Positions 41,547 to 49,920 of a DNA stretch of 64,000 bases are shown here, piece by piece. Both the position numbers and the translations under genes were made by a program. The notes beneath the pieces are model-generated. The model had not been told where the DNA came from. It saw only the letters and a program-made list of their open reading frames with translations, and searched no databases. This stretch comes from Poritiphilus flavus (lineage in GTDB: Bacteria; Bacteroidota; Bacteroidia; Flavobacteriales; Flavobacteriaceae), in the NCBI RefSeq assembly GCF_009901585.1, contig NZ_WXYO01000005.1, positions 434,001-498,000 of the forward strand, given 5' to 3'. Each line of letters starts with the position of its first letter. Positions within the stretch are counted from its first letter, which is position 1.

Positions 41547-43667
41547 ATGGCGATTTTAGAGAATATTAGAAAGCGTACCACGGTACTGATCCTTATTATT
41601 GGGATGGCGCTGTTCGCTTTCGTCATTTCCGGGATCTTTACCAGTAACGATTTTTCAGGAGGGAAGGTAGGTTCTTCCATAGCGGAGATCAACGGAAATG
41701 AAATTTCAATTGATGAGTTCAGAAGAAAAGTTGAGCGGGCTTCCCGTTCCGGTTTCCCTTCTTCTACTTCCATGCAGTTGGTGAATACCGTTTGGAACCA
41801 GGTTGAGCGTTCAGCCATACTCGGACAACAGTTTGAAGATCTTGGGATCAGCATTGAGCAGGATCAGATCATTGATGTTATTAAATCCAGTCCTGGCCTG
41901 GCCTCCAACCCACAATTCATGAACGAAAACGGGGTTTTTGACGAGTCGAAGTTCAGGGATTTCATCATCGAACTTAAGCAAAGTGCGCCGGATCAGTATA
42001 ACGACTGGCTGCTAGACGAGCAATCCATCATAGACCGGGCAAAAGAACAGGCCTATTTTAACCTGATCAAGGCCGGAAACGGGGCAACCCTCAAAGAAGG
42101 AGAGCTGGATTATAAACTGGCCAACGATAAAGTGGATATCCGTTATGTGCGTATACCTTACGCTTCCGTTCCGGATAGTACCATAGTAGTTTCCAAGAAC
42201 GAGATCGCGGAATACATCGCTGAACACAAGGATGAATACGAACAGGATCCGGCCAGAGACCTGCAATTTGTGTATTTTGAGGAGAAGCCATCTCCGGAAG
42301 ATGAGGCAGCTATAAAGGATCAGATCAGCCAGCTATTGGAAGACTCAGTGGAGTATTTTGAAGAGCAGGATACCACAGACACCATCCCGGGTTTTCTGAG
42401 GACTACCAATATTGCGGAATTCCTTGATCGTAATTCGGATACCAAATTCGACACGATTTTCAGAGCTAAAAAGGAACTTCCATCTCAGTTTGCAGATACT
42501 CTGATGAATCTTCAGGTAGGGGAAGTCTACGGTCCTTACAGGGATGGAGACGCCTTTAAAGTTTCCCGTATGATAGCCCGCAGGCCAAATGGCTCCGTAA
42601 AGGCGAGTCACATTCTTATCACCTATGAAGGTGCTGAGAGAGCTAGTCCGGAGATCACCAGGACAAAAGAAGAAGCAGAAGAAAGAGCAAACGAACTGCT
42701 TAAAGAAGCCACTAAAAGCGGGACCGTTTTTGCCGAGTTGGCCAGAGACAATTCAGACGGGCCTTCTGCTCCAAGAGGAGGCGACCTCGGATTTTTTCAG
42801 GAAGGTATAATGACCCCAAAATTCAATGATTTTGCTTTTGGCAATAATGTGGGTCATATCGGACTGGTAGAGACTGAGTTCGGCTTTCATATTGTAAAGG
42901 TGGATGATAAGGAAGATGTAGTTCAGATCGCTACCCTTAGCAGGGATATAGAACCATCTGAGGAAACCATCAATAAACTTTTTGAGGACGCCACCAAATT
43001 TGAAATGGCTACGACTTCTTCGGATAAATCCTTTCCCGATGTTGCAAAGGAAAGCGAATTCCTGGTAAGACCAGTCAATAAGCTCAAACAGTTAGACGAG
43101 AACCTGCCAGGGCTTGGGGCTCAGCGAACAATCGTGCAATGGGCTTTCAATGACGATACCAAGATAGGGGACATCAAGCGTTTCAGTATCAATAACGGAT
43201 ATGCTGTTGTTCAGCTAACCGGCGAGTATGATAAAGGATTGATGAGTGTAGAAGATGCCTCCGGAAGGGTACTCCCTATTCTCAGAAAGCAGAAAAAAGC
43301 CGCCCAGATCATTGCCGCCAACAGCGGAAGATCCCTGGACGACCTTGCGACCAATAACGGCCAAAGTATATCGAATGCTTCAGCCCTGACCGTAAAAACC
43401 CCAACCATTGCGGGAGCGGGAAGAGAACCTCTTATTGTAGGGACCGCCTTCGCCCTGGCCGAGGGTACTGCCTCTGAGCTCCTGGAAGGGGAAACCGGGG
43501 TCTTTAAGATCGAGGTGACTAAAAAGGAGGACGCCCCTCAGTTGGACAATTATGCGACATACGCCACTACACTACAATCTTCAAATGCTGCCAGGGTAAA
43601 TTCAGCAGTATACAACGCTTTGAAAAAGAAAGCGGATATCGAAGACAACAGGGCGACCTTTTACTAG
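41547..43667 (+). CDS. ppiD: PpiD-like periplasmic peptidyl-prolyl isomerase
   Basis: A 706-residue chaperone: one N-terminal membrane anchor (ILIIGMALFAFVISGIF, about residues 13-29), a SurA_N-type chaperone domain (IAEINGNEISIDEFRRKVE) and a parvulin domain around 350-450 (ASHILITYEG; FAELARDNSDGPSAPRGGDLG; GFHIVKVDD), then a long helical tail. It assists folding of secreted and outer-membrane proteins. It fits the envelope-biogenesis genes upstream. Confidence 0.9.
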   Translation: MAILENIRKRTTVLILIIGMALFAFVISGIFTSNDFSGGKVGSSIAEINGNEISIDEFRRKVERASRSGFPSSTSMQLVNTVWNQVERSAILGQQFEDLGISIEQDQIIDVIKSSPGLASNPQFMNENGVFDESKFRDFIIELKQSAPDQYNDWLLDEQSIIDRAKEQAYFNLIKAGNGATLKEGELDYKLANDKVDIRYVRIPYASVPDSTIVVSKNEIAEYIAEHKDEYEQDPARDLQFVYFEEKPSPEDEAAIKDQISQLLEDSVEYFEEQDTTDTIPGFLRTTNIAEFLDRNSDTKFDTIFRAKKELPSQFADTLMNLQVGEVYGPYRDGDAFKVSRMIARRPNGSVKASHILITYEGAERASPEITRTKEEAEERANELLKEATKSGTVFAELARDNSDGPSAPRGGDLGFFQEGIMTPKFNDFAFGNNVGHIGLVETEFGFHIVKVDDKEDVVQIATLSRDIEPSEETINKLFEDATKFEMATTSSDKSFPDVAKESEFLVRPVNKLKQLDENLPGLGAQRTIVQWAFNDDTKIGDIKRFSINNGYAVVQLTGEYDKGLMSVEDASGRVLPILRKQKKAAQIIAANSGRSLDDLATNNGQSISNASALTVKTPTIAGAGREPLIVGTAFALAEGTASELLEGETGVFKIEVTKKEDAPQLDNYATYATTLQSSNAARVNSAVYNALKKKADIEDNRATFY

Positions 43668-43690
43668 GAAAACATATTTTATAAAAGAAG

Positions 43691-43718
43691 AAGCAGGTCT
43701 TAACGGCCTGCTTTTTTG
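43691..43718 (+). terminator. intrinsic terminator after ppiD
   Basis: AAGCAGGTC / GGCCTGCTT, about nine pairs with one wobble, then TTTTTT. It overlaps the 3' end of the convergent GHMP gene (stop 43700-43702). Confidence 0.6.
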
Positions 43719-44632
43719 TTTAGTACAAGGTCCTTGAATGCGAAAACGGTAGCATAGCCTTTGCGCTTAAAATACACAGGGCTGTCTGGTTCGCCCGCGG
43801 CCAGTACAAAATCCCCGCCCCAGGCACCTAGGCTTTTAACTGCTCCGGGATAGTCAGGGAAGGTAGAAGACTTAACAGTATCCAGACCAAGAACCTCAGA
43901 AAGGGTTTGCTCATGAGTTTCCATGAGATGTATAAAGTCATGCAGATCATTGCAATTGACCATACCTTCTGTGATCCCGGAAATCTCAGCTATGAGTTCC
44001 GCTTTGTTCAAGGTCTTCTCCCTGTAGTGCGCGATCGCTTCCCTGCTGTTCTGCTTCCTGTTGAGGAATACAAAAAATAGCTGGTCTTGAAATGGCGGGC
44101 TAAAATCTACAGGAGTAACCCGTGGTTTGGAATCTTCAATTTGGTATAAAATTGCTGTGCTGTGCTGTGCACAGGCTATATCATATCCGCTTCCTGGAAT
44201 GCTGCCATGTAACAGATCAAAAGCGTCTATCATAGCCCATTGCGCAATATTGTTGATCAGGGTAGACGATGTTCCCAAACCCCAGTTTCGTGGGAAATCC
44301 AATTGGGTTACAACCTCATAGCCCCTGGAGCCTTCAAGAAAATCTGGGTTGAGGTTTCTGGCCTGGCTAAGGATCTTCATCAACATCAGGCTTATATCGT
44401 CAGTATCCGTGTCCTTGGAGGTATTCGTAAGTATATCTACGGGGAATTCGCTTTCAAACCAAACCTTGTTGTCCTGGTCCAGGCTTTTCCAACGTATAAG
44501 GCCTGAATTATTCTCCAGAACTTTCAGGCTTTGACCGAAGCGGGTTGGCACGGCCAGGCTAAGTGCACCATCGAGTACGGCGTATTCTCCGGTGAGCAGA
44601 AGTTTGCCATTGCTGCGGAATTCCCTTTCCAT
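43700..44632 (-). CDS. GHMP kinase (mevalonate pathway)
   Basis: A 310-residue GHMP kinase. The N-terminal KLLLTGEYAVLDGALSLAVP is the substrate strand, the ATP loop is LGTSSTLINNIAQW (about 132), and the third motif GAWGGDFVLAAG lies near the end. GSGYDIACAQHST is in the catalytic region. It is coupled to HMG-CoA reductase (TAATG), so a mevalonate-pathway kinase (mevalonate, phosphomevalonate or diphosphomevalonate step) is likely; the exact step is not clear. Confidence 0.78.
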   Translation of the reverse strand: MEREFRSNGKLLLTGEYAVLDGALSLAVPTRFGQSLKVLENNSGLIRWKSLDQDNKVWFESEFPVDILTNTSKDTDTDDISLMLMKILSQARNLNPDFLEGSRGYEVVTQLDFPRNWGLGTSSTLINNIAQWAMIDAFDLLHGSIPGSGYDIACAQHSTAILYQIEDSKPRVTPVDFSPPFQDQLFFVFLNRKQNSREAIAHYREKTLNKAELIAEISGITEGMVNCNDLHDFIHLMETHEQTLSEVLGLDTVKSSTFPDYPGAVKSLGAWGGDFVLAAGEPDSPVYFKRKGYATVFAFKDLVLNKKAGR

Positions 44633-45948
44633 TATTTACGTAGATTATGGATCGCTTCTTCCACCGCGCTATGGGTAACGGTATGGGTCTTAAAGTGATG
44701 GATCAGGGCTACTTTTTCCTCTTCACTGGCACCCAGTTTATTGAGCATATTCAGCAAATGCATTTTCATATGGCCTTGCTGGATACCGGTTGTTACCAGC
44801 GATCTCAGGGCGGCAAAATTCTGCGCCAGTCCGGCAACCGCGATGATCTGCATCAGCTCTTTGGCATTGGGGTTTTGCAAGATTTCAAGTGCCAGTTTTA
44901 CCAGGGGGTGCAGACTGGTAAGTCCGCCCACAGTACCAACTGCCAAAGGGATTTCAATCCAAAAAGAGAAAATGTCATCCTTGATCTCCGCATGGGTAAG
45001 GCTGGAATATCTGCCCTCGCTGGCCGCGTAGGCGTGAATACCGGCTTCCACAGCCCTGAAATCGTTACCTGTTGCGAGGACTACAGCGTCTATACCGTTC
45101 ATGATCCCCTTGTTGTGGGTCACGGCCCTGAAAGGTTCCGCTTTTGCGATAGCGACCGCCTGCACCATTTTTTCCGCGAATTCCTCGGGAGAAAGGCCTT
45201 TGTCTTCGTTCAATTCACTTATAGGGCAGCTCACCTTAGCCTTTACCAGGCAATCCGGCACATAATTAGAAAGGATGCTCATGACAACTTCAAGCTGCCT
45301 TTCGTTTTCGTCGAATTCCGAATTATTCCTGGCTTCCCTTTCCAGTATGGCCGCGAATTGTTCCAGGCAGGAGTTGATAAAATTGGCACCCATGGCATCC
45401 ACCGTTTCAAACGTACAGTGCAGCTGGAAGTAATTTGCCAGGTCTGAGCTTTTGTCTTTTAGCTCGATCTGTTTTATCCCACCGCCTCTTTTTTCCATTT
45501 TGGCGGTAAGCTCAGTGGTTTCAGAAAGAAAAACAGGCTGTAGTGAAGCGATAAATCGCCCGAGCTTTTCCTTATCACCATTGTATTTAAAGTGAACCTG
45601 ACCTACTTTTTCAGTGCCACTGACCGACGCCTGAAACCCGCCCCTGCTCAGCCAGAACTTGGCCGCACGGCTGGCTGCAGCTACTACCGAGCTTTCTTCA
45701 ATGGCCATTGGAATGGCATATAATTTGTTGTTGATCAGGAAATTTGGCGCGATCCCAAAGGGCAGGTAATAGTTACTTATGGTATTCTCTATAAACTCAT
45801 CATGCAGCTTTTGCACGCGGGTATCCGAATTCCAGTATTTTTTGAGGAGTTCTTTTGCAGCTTCGGGTTTGGCGGTATAGTTTTTGGCAATCCAATCGAT
45901 CTTTGCTTCTTTGGAGAGCTTGGAAAATCCTTCGATAGGAGCGGTCAT
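44632..45948 (-). CDS. mvaA: HMG-CoA reductase, class II (degradative type)
   Basis: A 438-residue reductase that interconverts HMG-CoA and mevalonate, with substrate Glu in AIEESSVVAAA, the coenzyme site DAMGANFINSC and a Lys/Asp active-site region THNKGIMNGIDAVVLATGNDFRAVE (short parts cited). A C-terminal His is in THSAVEEAIH. It lies first in a two-gene mevalonate unit with the GHMP kinase. Class II enzymes can run in the biosynthetic direction in this phylum. Confidence 0.93.
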   Translation of the reverse strand: MTAPIEGFSKLSKEAKIDWIAKNYTAKPEAAKELLKKYWNSDTRVQKLHDEFIENTISNYYLPFGIAPNFLINNKLYAIPMAIEESSVVAAASRAAKFWLSRGGFQASVSGTEKVGQVHFKYNGDKEKLGRFIASLQPVFLSETTELTAKMEKRGGGIKQIELKDKSSDLANYFQLHCTFETVDAMGANFINSCLEQFAAILEREARNNSEFDENERQLEVVMSILSNYVPDCLVKAKVSCPISELNEDKGLSPEEFAEKMVQAVAIAKAEPFRAVTHNKGIMNGIDAVVLATGNDFRAVEAGIHAYAASEGRYSSLTHAEIKDDIFSFWIEIPLAVGTVGGLTSLHPLVKLALEILQNPNAKELMQIIAVAGLAQNFAALRSLVTTGIQQGHMKMHLLNMLNKLGASEEEKVALIHHFKTHTVTHSAVEEAIHNLRK

Positions 45949-45968
45949 GTATTCCGTGTTTTGGAGGA

Positions 45969-45976
45969 TAAATATA
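45969..45976 (-). promoter_or_regulatory. candidate -7 box of mvaA
   Basis: TATATTTA on the minus strand (one base from consensus), 20 bases before the ATG at 45948. No convincing TTTG lies upstream at the right spacing. Confidence 0.4.
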
Positions 45977-46025
45977 AGGATTACGGGCGGAAGTGAAGCT
46001 TAGATTCCTCAATAGTCAGAACCGC

Positions 46026-46059
46026 GCGTAAAGTTCTAAGGTTTTAGGCGCAAAGTTCT
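46026..46059. repeat. 12-base direct repeat between mvaA and DPP4
   Basis: GCGTAAAGTTCT (46026-46037) and GCGCAAAGTTCT (46048-46059), 11 of 12 bases equal, offset 22 bases. It may be a regulator site on one face of the helix. Confidence 0.45.
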
Positions 46060-46113
46060 TTTTTTAGGTAAAATATTAGTAAACTTGGAAGATTTAATAA
46101 AAATTTTGTGATC

Positions 46114-48330
46114 ATGAAAAAACCCGTTGTTTTGTTTCTTTTGGCATTCCTGAGCTGTACAGTTTTACTATCTCAGCAGAAGATCAGCCTGGAAGATATT
46201 TGGGGAGGAAGTTTTAGGACAGAAGGTATGGACGTATTGCGCTCCATGAAAAATGGAGAGCAGTACACCGTCTTAAATATTGACAGGGCCAGCAAAAGGA
46301 GTTCCATAGATCAATACGACTATGAGTCTCAGGAAAAAACGGCAACTTTAGTTTCGTCGGATGCTGCCAAAGGCATTCCTTTTTTTACCTCTTATTCCTT
46401 TAGTGACGATGAATCCAAAATTCTCCTTGCAACAGAGGTGGAACGGGTTTACAGACATTCAAGACTTGGGATCTATTACGTCTACGACCTGAAGACCCAA
46501 CAGGCTACCAGGATTTCCGAAACCAAGATTCAGGAACCTTCTCTGTCTCCTGATGGAAATAAAGTAGCATATGCAAGGGAGAACAACCTCTTTCTTCTGG
46601 ATCTCCCTTCAGGCAAGACCAGCCAGCTTACCACAGATGGAGAAAAAAACAAAATAATTAACGGGATAACCGACTGGGTTTACGAAGAAGAGTTTGCCTT
46701 TGTCCGTGCCTTTGCATGGAATTCAAATGGTACCCACATTGCTTTCCTACGATTTGATGAGACTAATGTACCTCAGTTTTCCATGGACATTTACGGCACA
46801 ACCCTATATCCTTCACAACAACAGTTTAAATACCCTAAGGCGGGGGAAGAAAATGCCAAGGTCTCTTTACATATGTACGATGTTGAGTCGGGTACAACTA
46901 CTCCCATCGAATTAAATAATCCCTATTACATCCCCAGGATAAAATGGATGAATGATCCGTCCTCTTTGAGCGTCCGAACGCTGAACAGGCATCAGAATGA
47001 TCTGAAATTGTGGCTTGTGAATGCCGAAACCTTTGAAGCCTCTGTGCTTCTGGAAGAAAAAGATGAGGCCTATGTAGATATTACGGACGACCTTACCTTC
47101 CTTTCCGATGATAGTTTCATTTGGACCAGCGAAAGGGATGGAAACAATCATATCTATCTCTACGGAGCTGACGGTAAGCTCAAAAACCAGGTTACCAAAG
47201 GACCCTGGGAGGTTACCCATTACTATGGATATGACGGTGATTCCGGAAAGATCTTTTACCAGTCTACCGAGAATGGCTCTATCAACAGGGATATTTACAG
47301 CATCAACGCCAATGGGAAGAGTAAAACTCGACTGAGCTCAAGAGAAGGAACGAACCGGGCTGATTTCAGCGCGGATTTTTCCGTATTCATCAACTCTTTT
47401 TCAAGTACAGCAACACCTCCGGAGTATAGCCTTCACAAAGCCAAATCCGGTAGGAAAATAAAAGACATTAAAAACAATGATGCCTTATTGAAAAAACTAA
47501 GCGGTTACGAGTTGAGCCCTAAAGAATTCTCTACGATCAATATCAACGGGAACGATCTGAATATGTATATGATCAAACCCAAGGATTTTGATCCGGCAAA
47601 GAAGTATCCTCTTTTCATGTATCAATACAGTGGACCGGGATCTCAACAGGTGGCCAACCGTTGGATGGGTGCCAACGACTACTGGCATCAGATGCTCGCT
47701 TCCGAAGGTTACATCATCGCTTGTGTAGACGGACGTGGTACCGGACTCAAAGGAAGAGACTTTAAGAAGGTTACACAAAAGGAACTGGGGAAGTATGAGG
47801 TGGAAGACCAGATAGCCGCCGCCAGGAAATTAAGTGAACTTCCTTATATAGATGAGGATAGGACCGGCATCTGGGGCTGGAGCTATGGGGGCTTTATGTC
47901 TACCAACTGCCTCTTAAAGGGAAATGACACTTTTGAGATGGCCATCGCTGTTGCTCCGGTAACCAGTTGGAGATTTTACGATACCATTTATACAGAGCGC
48001 TATATGCTTACCCCTCAGGAGAACCCCAGTGGTTACGATGAGAATTCCCCCCTGAATTACCCCGAATTGCTAAAAGGAAAATACCTGCTTGTTCACGGAT
48101 CGGGTGATGACAATGTTCACGCCCAAAATACCATGCGAATGATAGAAGCATTGGTACAGGCCAACAAACAATTTGAATGGGCCATGTACCCGGACAAAAC
48201 ACATGGTATTTACGGTGGTAACACCCGATTGCATCTCTATACCAAAATGACGGACTTCATCCACAAGAATTTAGGCGCTCTCCCATCAAAAAAACAGGAA
48301 GTTCCGGAGAAGGAGATGATCAAAGGCTAG
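46114..48330 (+). CDS. dipeptidyl-peptidase 4 (S9B)
   Basis: A 738-residue exported serine peptidase that removes X-Pro or X-Ala dipeptides. The signal peptide ends at LLSQQ. The N-terminal propeller has the S9B signature DWVYEEEFAF (about residue 189, the Glu pair that holds the N-terminus). The catalytic triad is Ser in GWSYGGFMS, Asp in HGSGDDNVH and His in DKTHGIYG. I chose ATG at 46114; GTG at 46108 is also in frame. Followed 23 bases later by a peptide transporter. Confidence 0.93.
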   Translation: MKKPVVLFLLAFLSCTVLLSQQKISLEDIWGGSFRTEGMDVLRSMKNGEQYTVLNIDRASKRSSIDQYDYESQEKTATLVSSDAAKGIPFFTSYSFSDDESKILLATEVERVYRHSRLGIYYVYDLKTQQATRISETKIQEPSLSPDGNKVAYARENNLFLLDLPSGKTSQLTTDGEKNKIINGITDWVYEEEFAFVRAFAWNSNGTHIAFLRFDETNVPQFSMDIYGTTLYPSQQQFKYPKAGEENAKVSLHMYDVESGTTTPIELNNPYYIPRIKWMNDPSSLSVRTLNRHQNDLKLWLVNAETFEASVLLEEKDEAYVDITDDLTFLSDDSFIWTSERDGNNHIYLYGADGKLKNQVTKGPWEVTHYYGYDGDSGKIFYQSTENGSINRDIYSINANGKSKTRLSSREGTNRADFSADFSVFINSFSSTATPPEYSLHKAKSGRKIKDIKNNDALLKKLSGYELSPKEFSTININGNDLNMYMIKPKDFDPAKKYPLFMYQYSGPGSQQVANRWMGANDYWHQMLASEGYIIACVDGRGTGLKGRDFKKVTQKELGKYEVEDQIAAARKLSELPYIDEDRTGIWGWSYGGFMSTNCLLKGNDTFEMAIAVAPVTSWRFYDTIYTERYMLTPQENPSGYDENSPLNYPELLKGKYLLVHGSGDDNVHAQNTMRMIEALVQANKQFEWAMYPDKTHGIYGGNTRLHLYTKMTDFIHKNLGALPSKKQEVPEKEMIKG

Positions 48331-48353
48331 ACTAACTAAACTACATATACATT

Positions 48354-49919
48354 ATGGCAAACACCTTAAGACCAGCTCATCAAAGAGAGCTATTTGGACA
48401 CCCGGTAGGCTTGTATGTCCTGTTTTTTACCGAAATGTGGGAACGCTTTTCATATTACGGAATGCGGGCGCTACTTACCCTTTATATGACTGCACAGACC
48501 CTGGAAAATGACCCACAAAGCGGTCTGGGGTGGACCAGTACTGAGGCCCTGGCACTTTACGGATGGTACACTATGCTGGTATACGTTATGGGGATACCCG
48601 GAGGGTTTATCGCAGATAGGATCATTGGACAGAAAAAGGCTGTAACCATTGGGGCCATATTACTTACTTGCGGTCATGGAGTCCTTGCTATTGATGCGGT
48701 TTGGGCCTATTATACCGGTCTCGGACTGGTGATATTGGGTGTTGGGATGCTTAAACCCAATATTTCGACTATGGTTGGTGGACTTTACAAGCCGAATGAT
48801 ATACGGCGTGATAAGGGATTCAGCATTTTCTATGTCGGTATCAACCTTGGCTCATTTATCGCGTCTCTATCCGTTGGCCTTGTGGCAGCCGTATACGGCT
48901 GGCATTCCGGCTTTGGATTGGCGGGGATCGGAATGTTAATGGGTTTGCTGGTATATCTGTACGGCCAACGCTTCCTGACCCATGTTGGCAACGAACCAAC
49001 TGTAGAAGAAAAATCGTCGGATATCAGCCTGTCTACCTTATTCGGACAATTGCTTAAATCCCCTCTCCAACTAGGGATTGTAGTGGTTTTGCTGGCTCTA
49101 TCACTCTACGCCGGATTCACTTTTGAAGGACCGGATCACTGGGGCTATGGAGCACTGTTCATCGTACTTTCCCTGATCACAGGAATGATGATGATGATCT
49201 ATAAGAACCTTAACGGCCAGGTAGAAAAAGACCGTTATGTGGTGCTGTTATTATCCCTTCTGATGGTGATGGTTTTCTGGGGATGCTTTGAGCAGATGGG
49301 TGGCTTGATGAATTTATACGCCCAGGAGAAGACCAATCGTATGTTCCTGGGATGGGAAGTGCCTGCAGCCTGGTTCCAGGGAGCCAATGCCGGTTTCATA
49401 ATATTATTGGCGGTGGCCATTGCCAATTTTTGGGCCAGGAGAAAACTAAAAGGTAAAGAAGCCTCCTCCCTCTTTAAGATGGGGGTTGGAATTATAATTA
49501 TGGGAATAGGTTTCGTGTACATGGTATTCGCTTCCCTGCAGTACGAAAGTGAAGGAAGTTCAGCCATGTACTGGCTGGTGTTGGCTTATTTATTCCACAC
49601 TATCGGGGAATTATGCCTGTCTCCGGTCTCGCTCTCCTTTTTCACCAAACTGGCCCCGGCCAGATATATGGCGCTGATGATGGGAGTCTATTGGGCAGCG
49701 ACCGGTTTAGGCAATAAAGTGGCAGGAATTATCGGGGAAAGTTCTGTAAAGGCAGGAGAATTGAAAGTCTTTGGAGGCCTGTTTGTATTTGCCGTACTTT
49801 TTGGAGTATTGGTGTTATTGCTGCTTAAACCCTTAAAACGCCTTACTCATGGAGCTGAGGACCAAGAGACCGTTTTAGCCAGAGAGGCCACTGAAGAAGT
49901 GGAAATGGCAGATCGTTAG
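48354..49919 (+). CDS. POT-family proton/oligopeptide symporter
   Basis: A 521-residue 14-helix MFS protein. POT signatures: TEMWERFSYYGMRALLTLYM near the N-terminus (ExxER) and FYVGINLGSF (PTR2). It imports di- and tripeptides with protons. Co-transcription with DPP4 suggests that peptides cut outside are taken up here. The tail is acidic and soluble. Confidence 0.93.
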   Translation: MANTLRPAHQRELFGHPVGLYVLFFTEMWERFSYYGMRALLTLYMTAQTLENDPQSGLGWTSTEALALYGWYTMLVYVMGIPGGFIADRIIGQKKAVTIGAILLTCGHGVLAIDAVWAYYTGLGLVILGVGMLKPNISTMVGGLYKPNDIRRDKGFSIFYVGINLGSFIASLSVGLVAAVYGWHSGFGLAGIGMLMGLLVYLYGQRFLTHVGNEPTVEEKSSDISLSTLFGQLLKSPLQLGIVVVLLALSLYAGFTFEGPDHWGYGALFIVLSLITGMMMMIYKNLNGQVEKDRYVVLLLSLLMVMVFWGCFEQMGGLMNLYAQEKTNRMFLGWEVPAAWFQGANAGFIILLAVAIANFWARRKLKGKEASSLFKMGVGIIIMGIGFVYMVFASLQYESEGSSAMYWLVLAYLFHTIGELCLSPVSLSFFTKLAPARYMALMMGVYWAATGLGNKVAGIIGESSVKAGELKVFGGLFVFAVLFGVLVLLLLKPLKRLTHGAEDQETVLAREATEEVEMADR

Positions 49920-49920
49920 C

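Noticed and set aside
44647-45447. Plus-strand open frame of 266 codons opposite mvaA
   Set aside because: Antisense to HMG-CoA reductase, whose motifs are unmistakable; the composition of the opposite frame is not protein-like.
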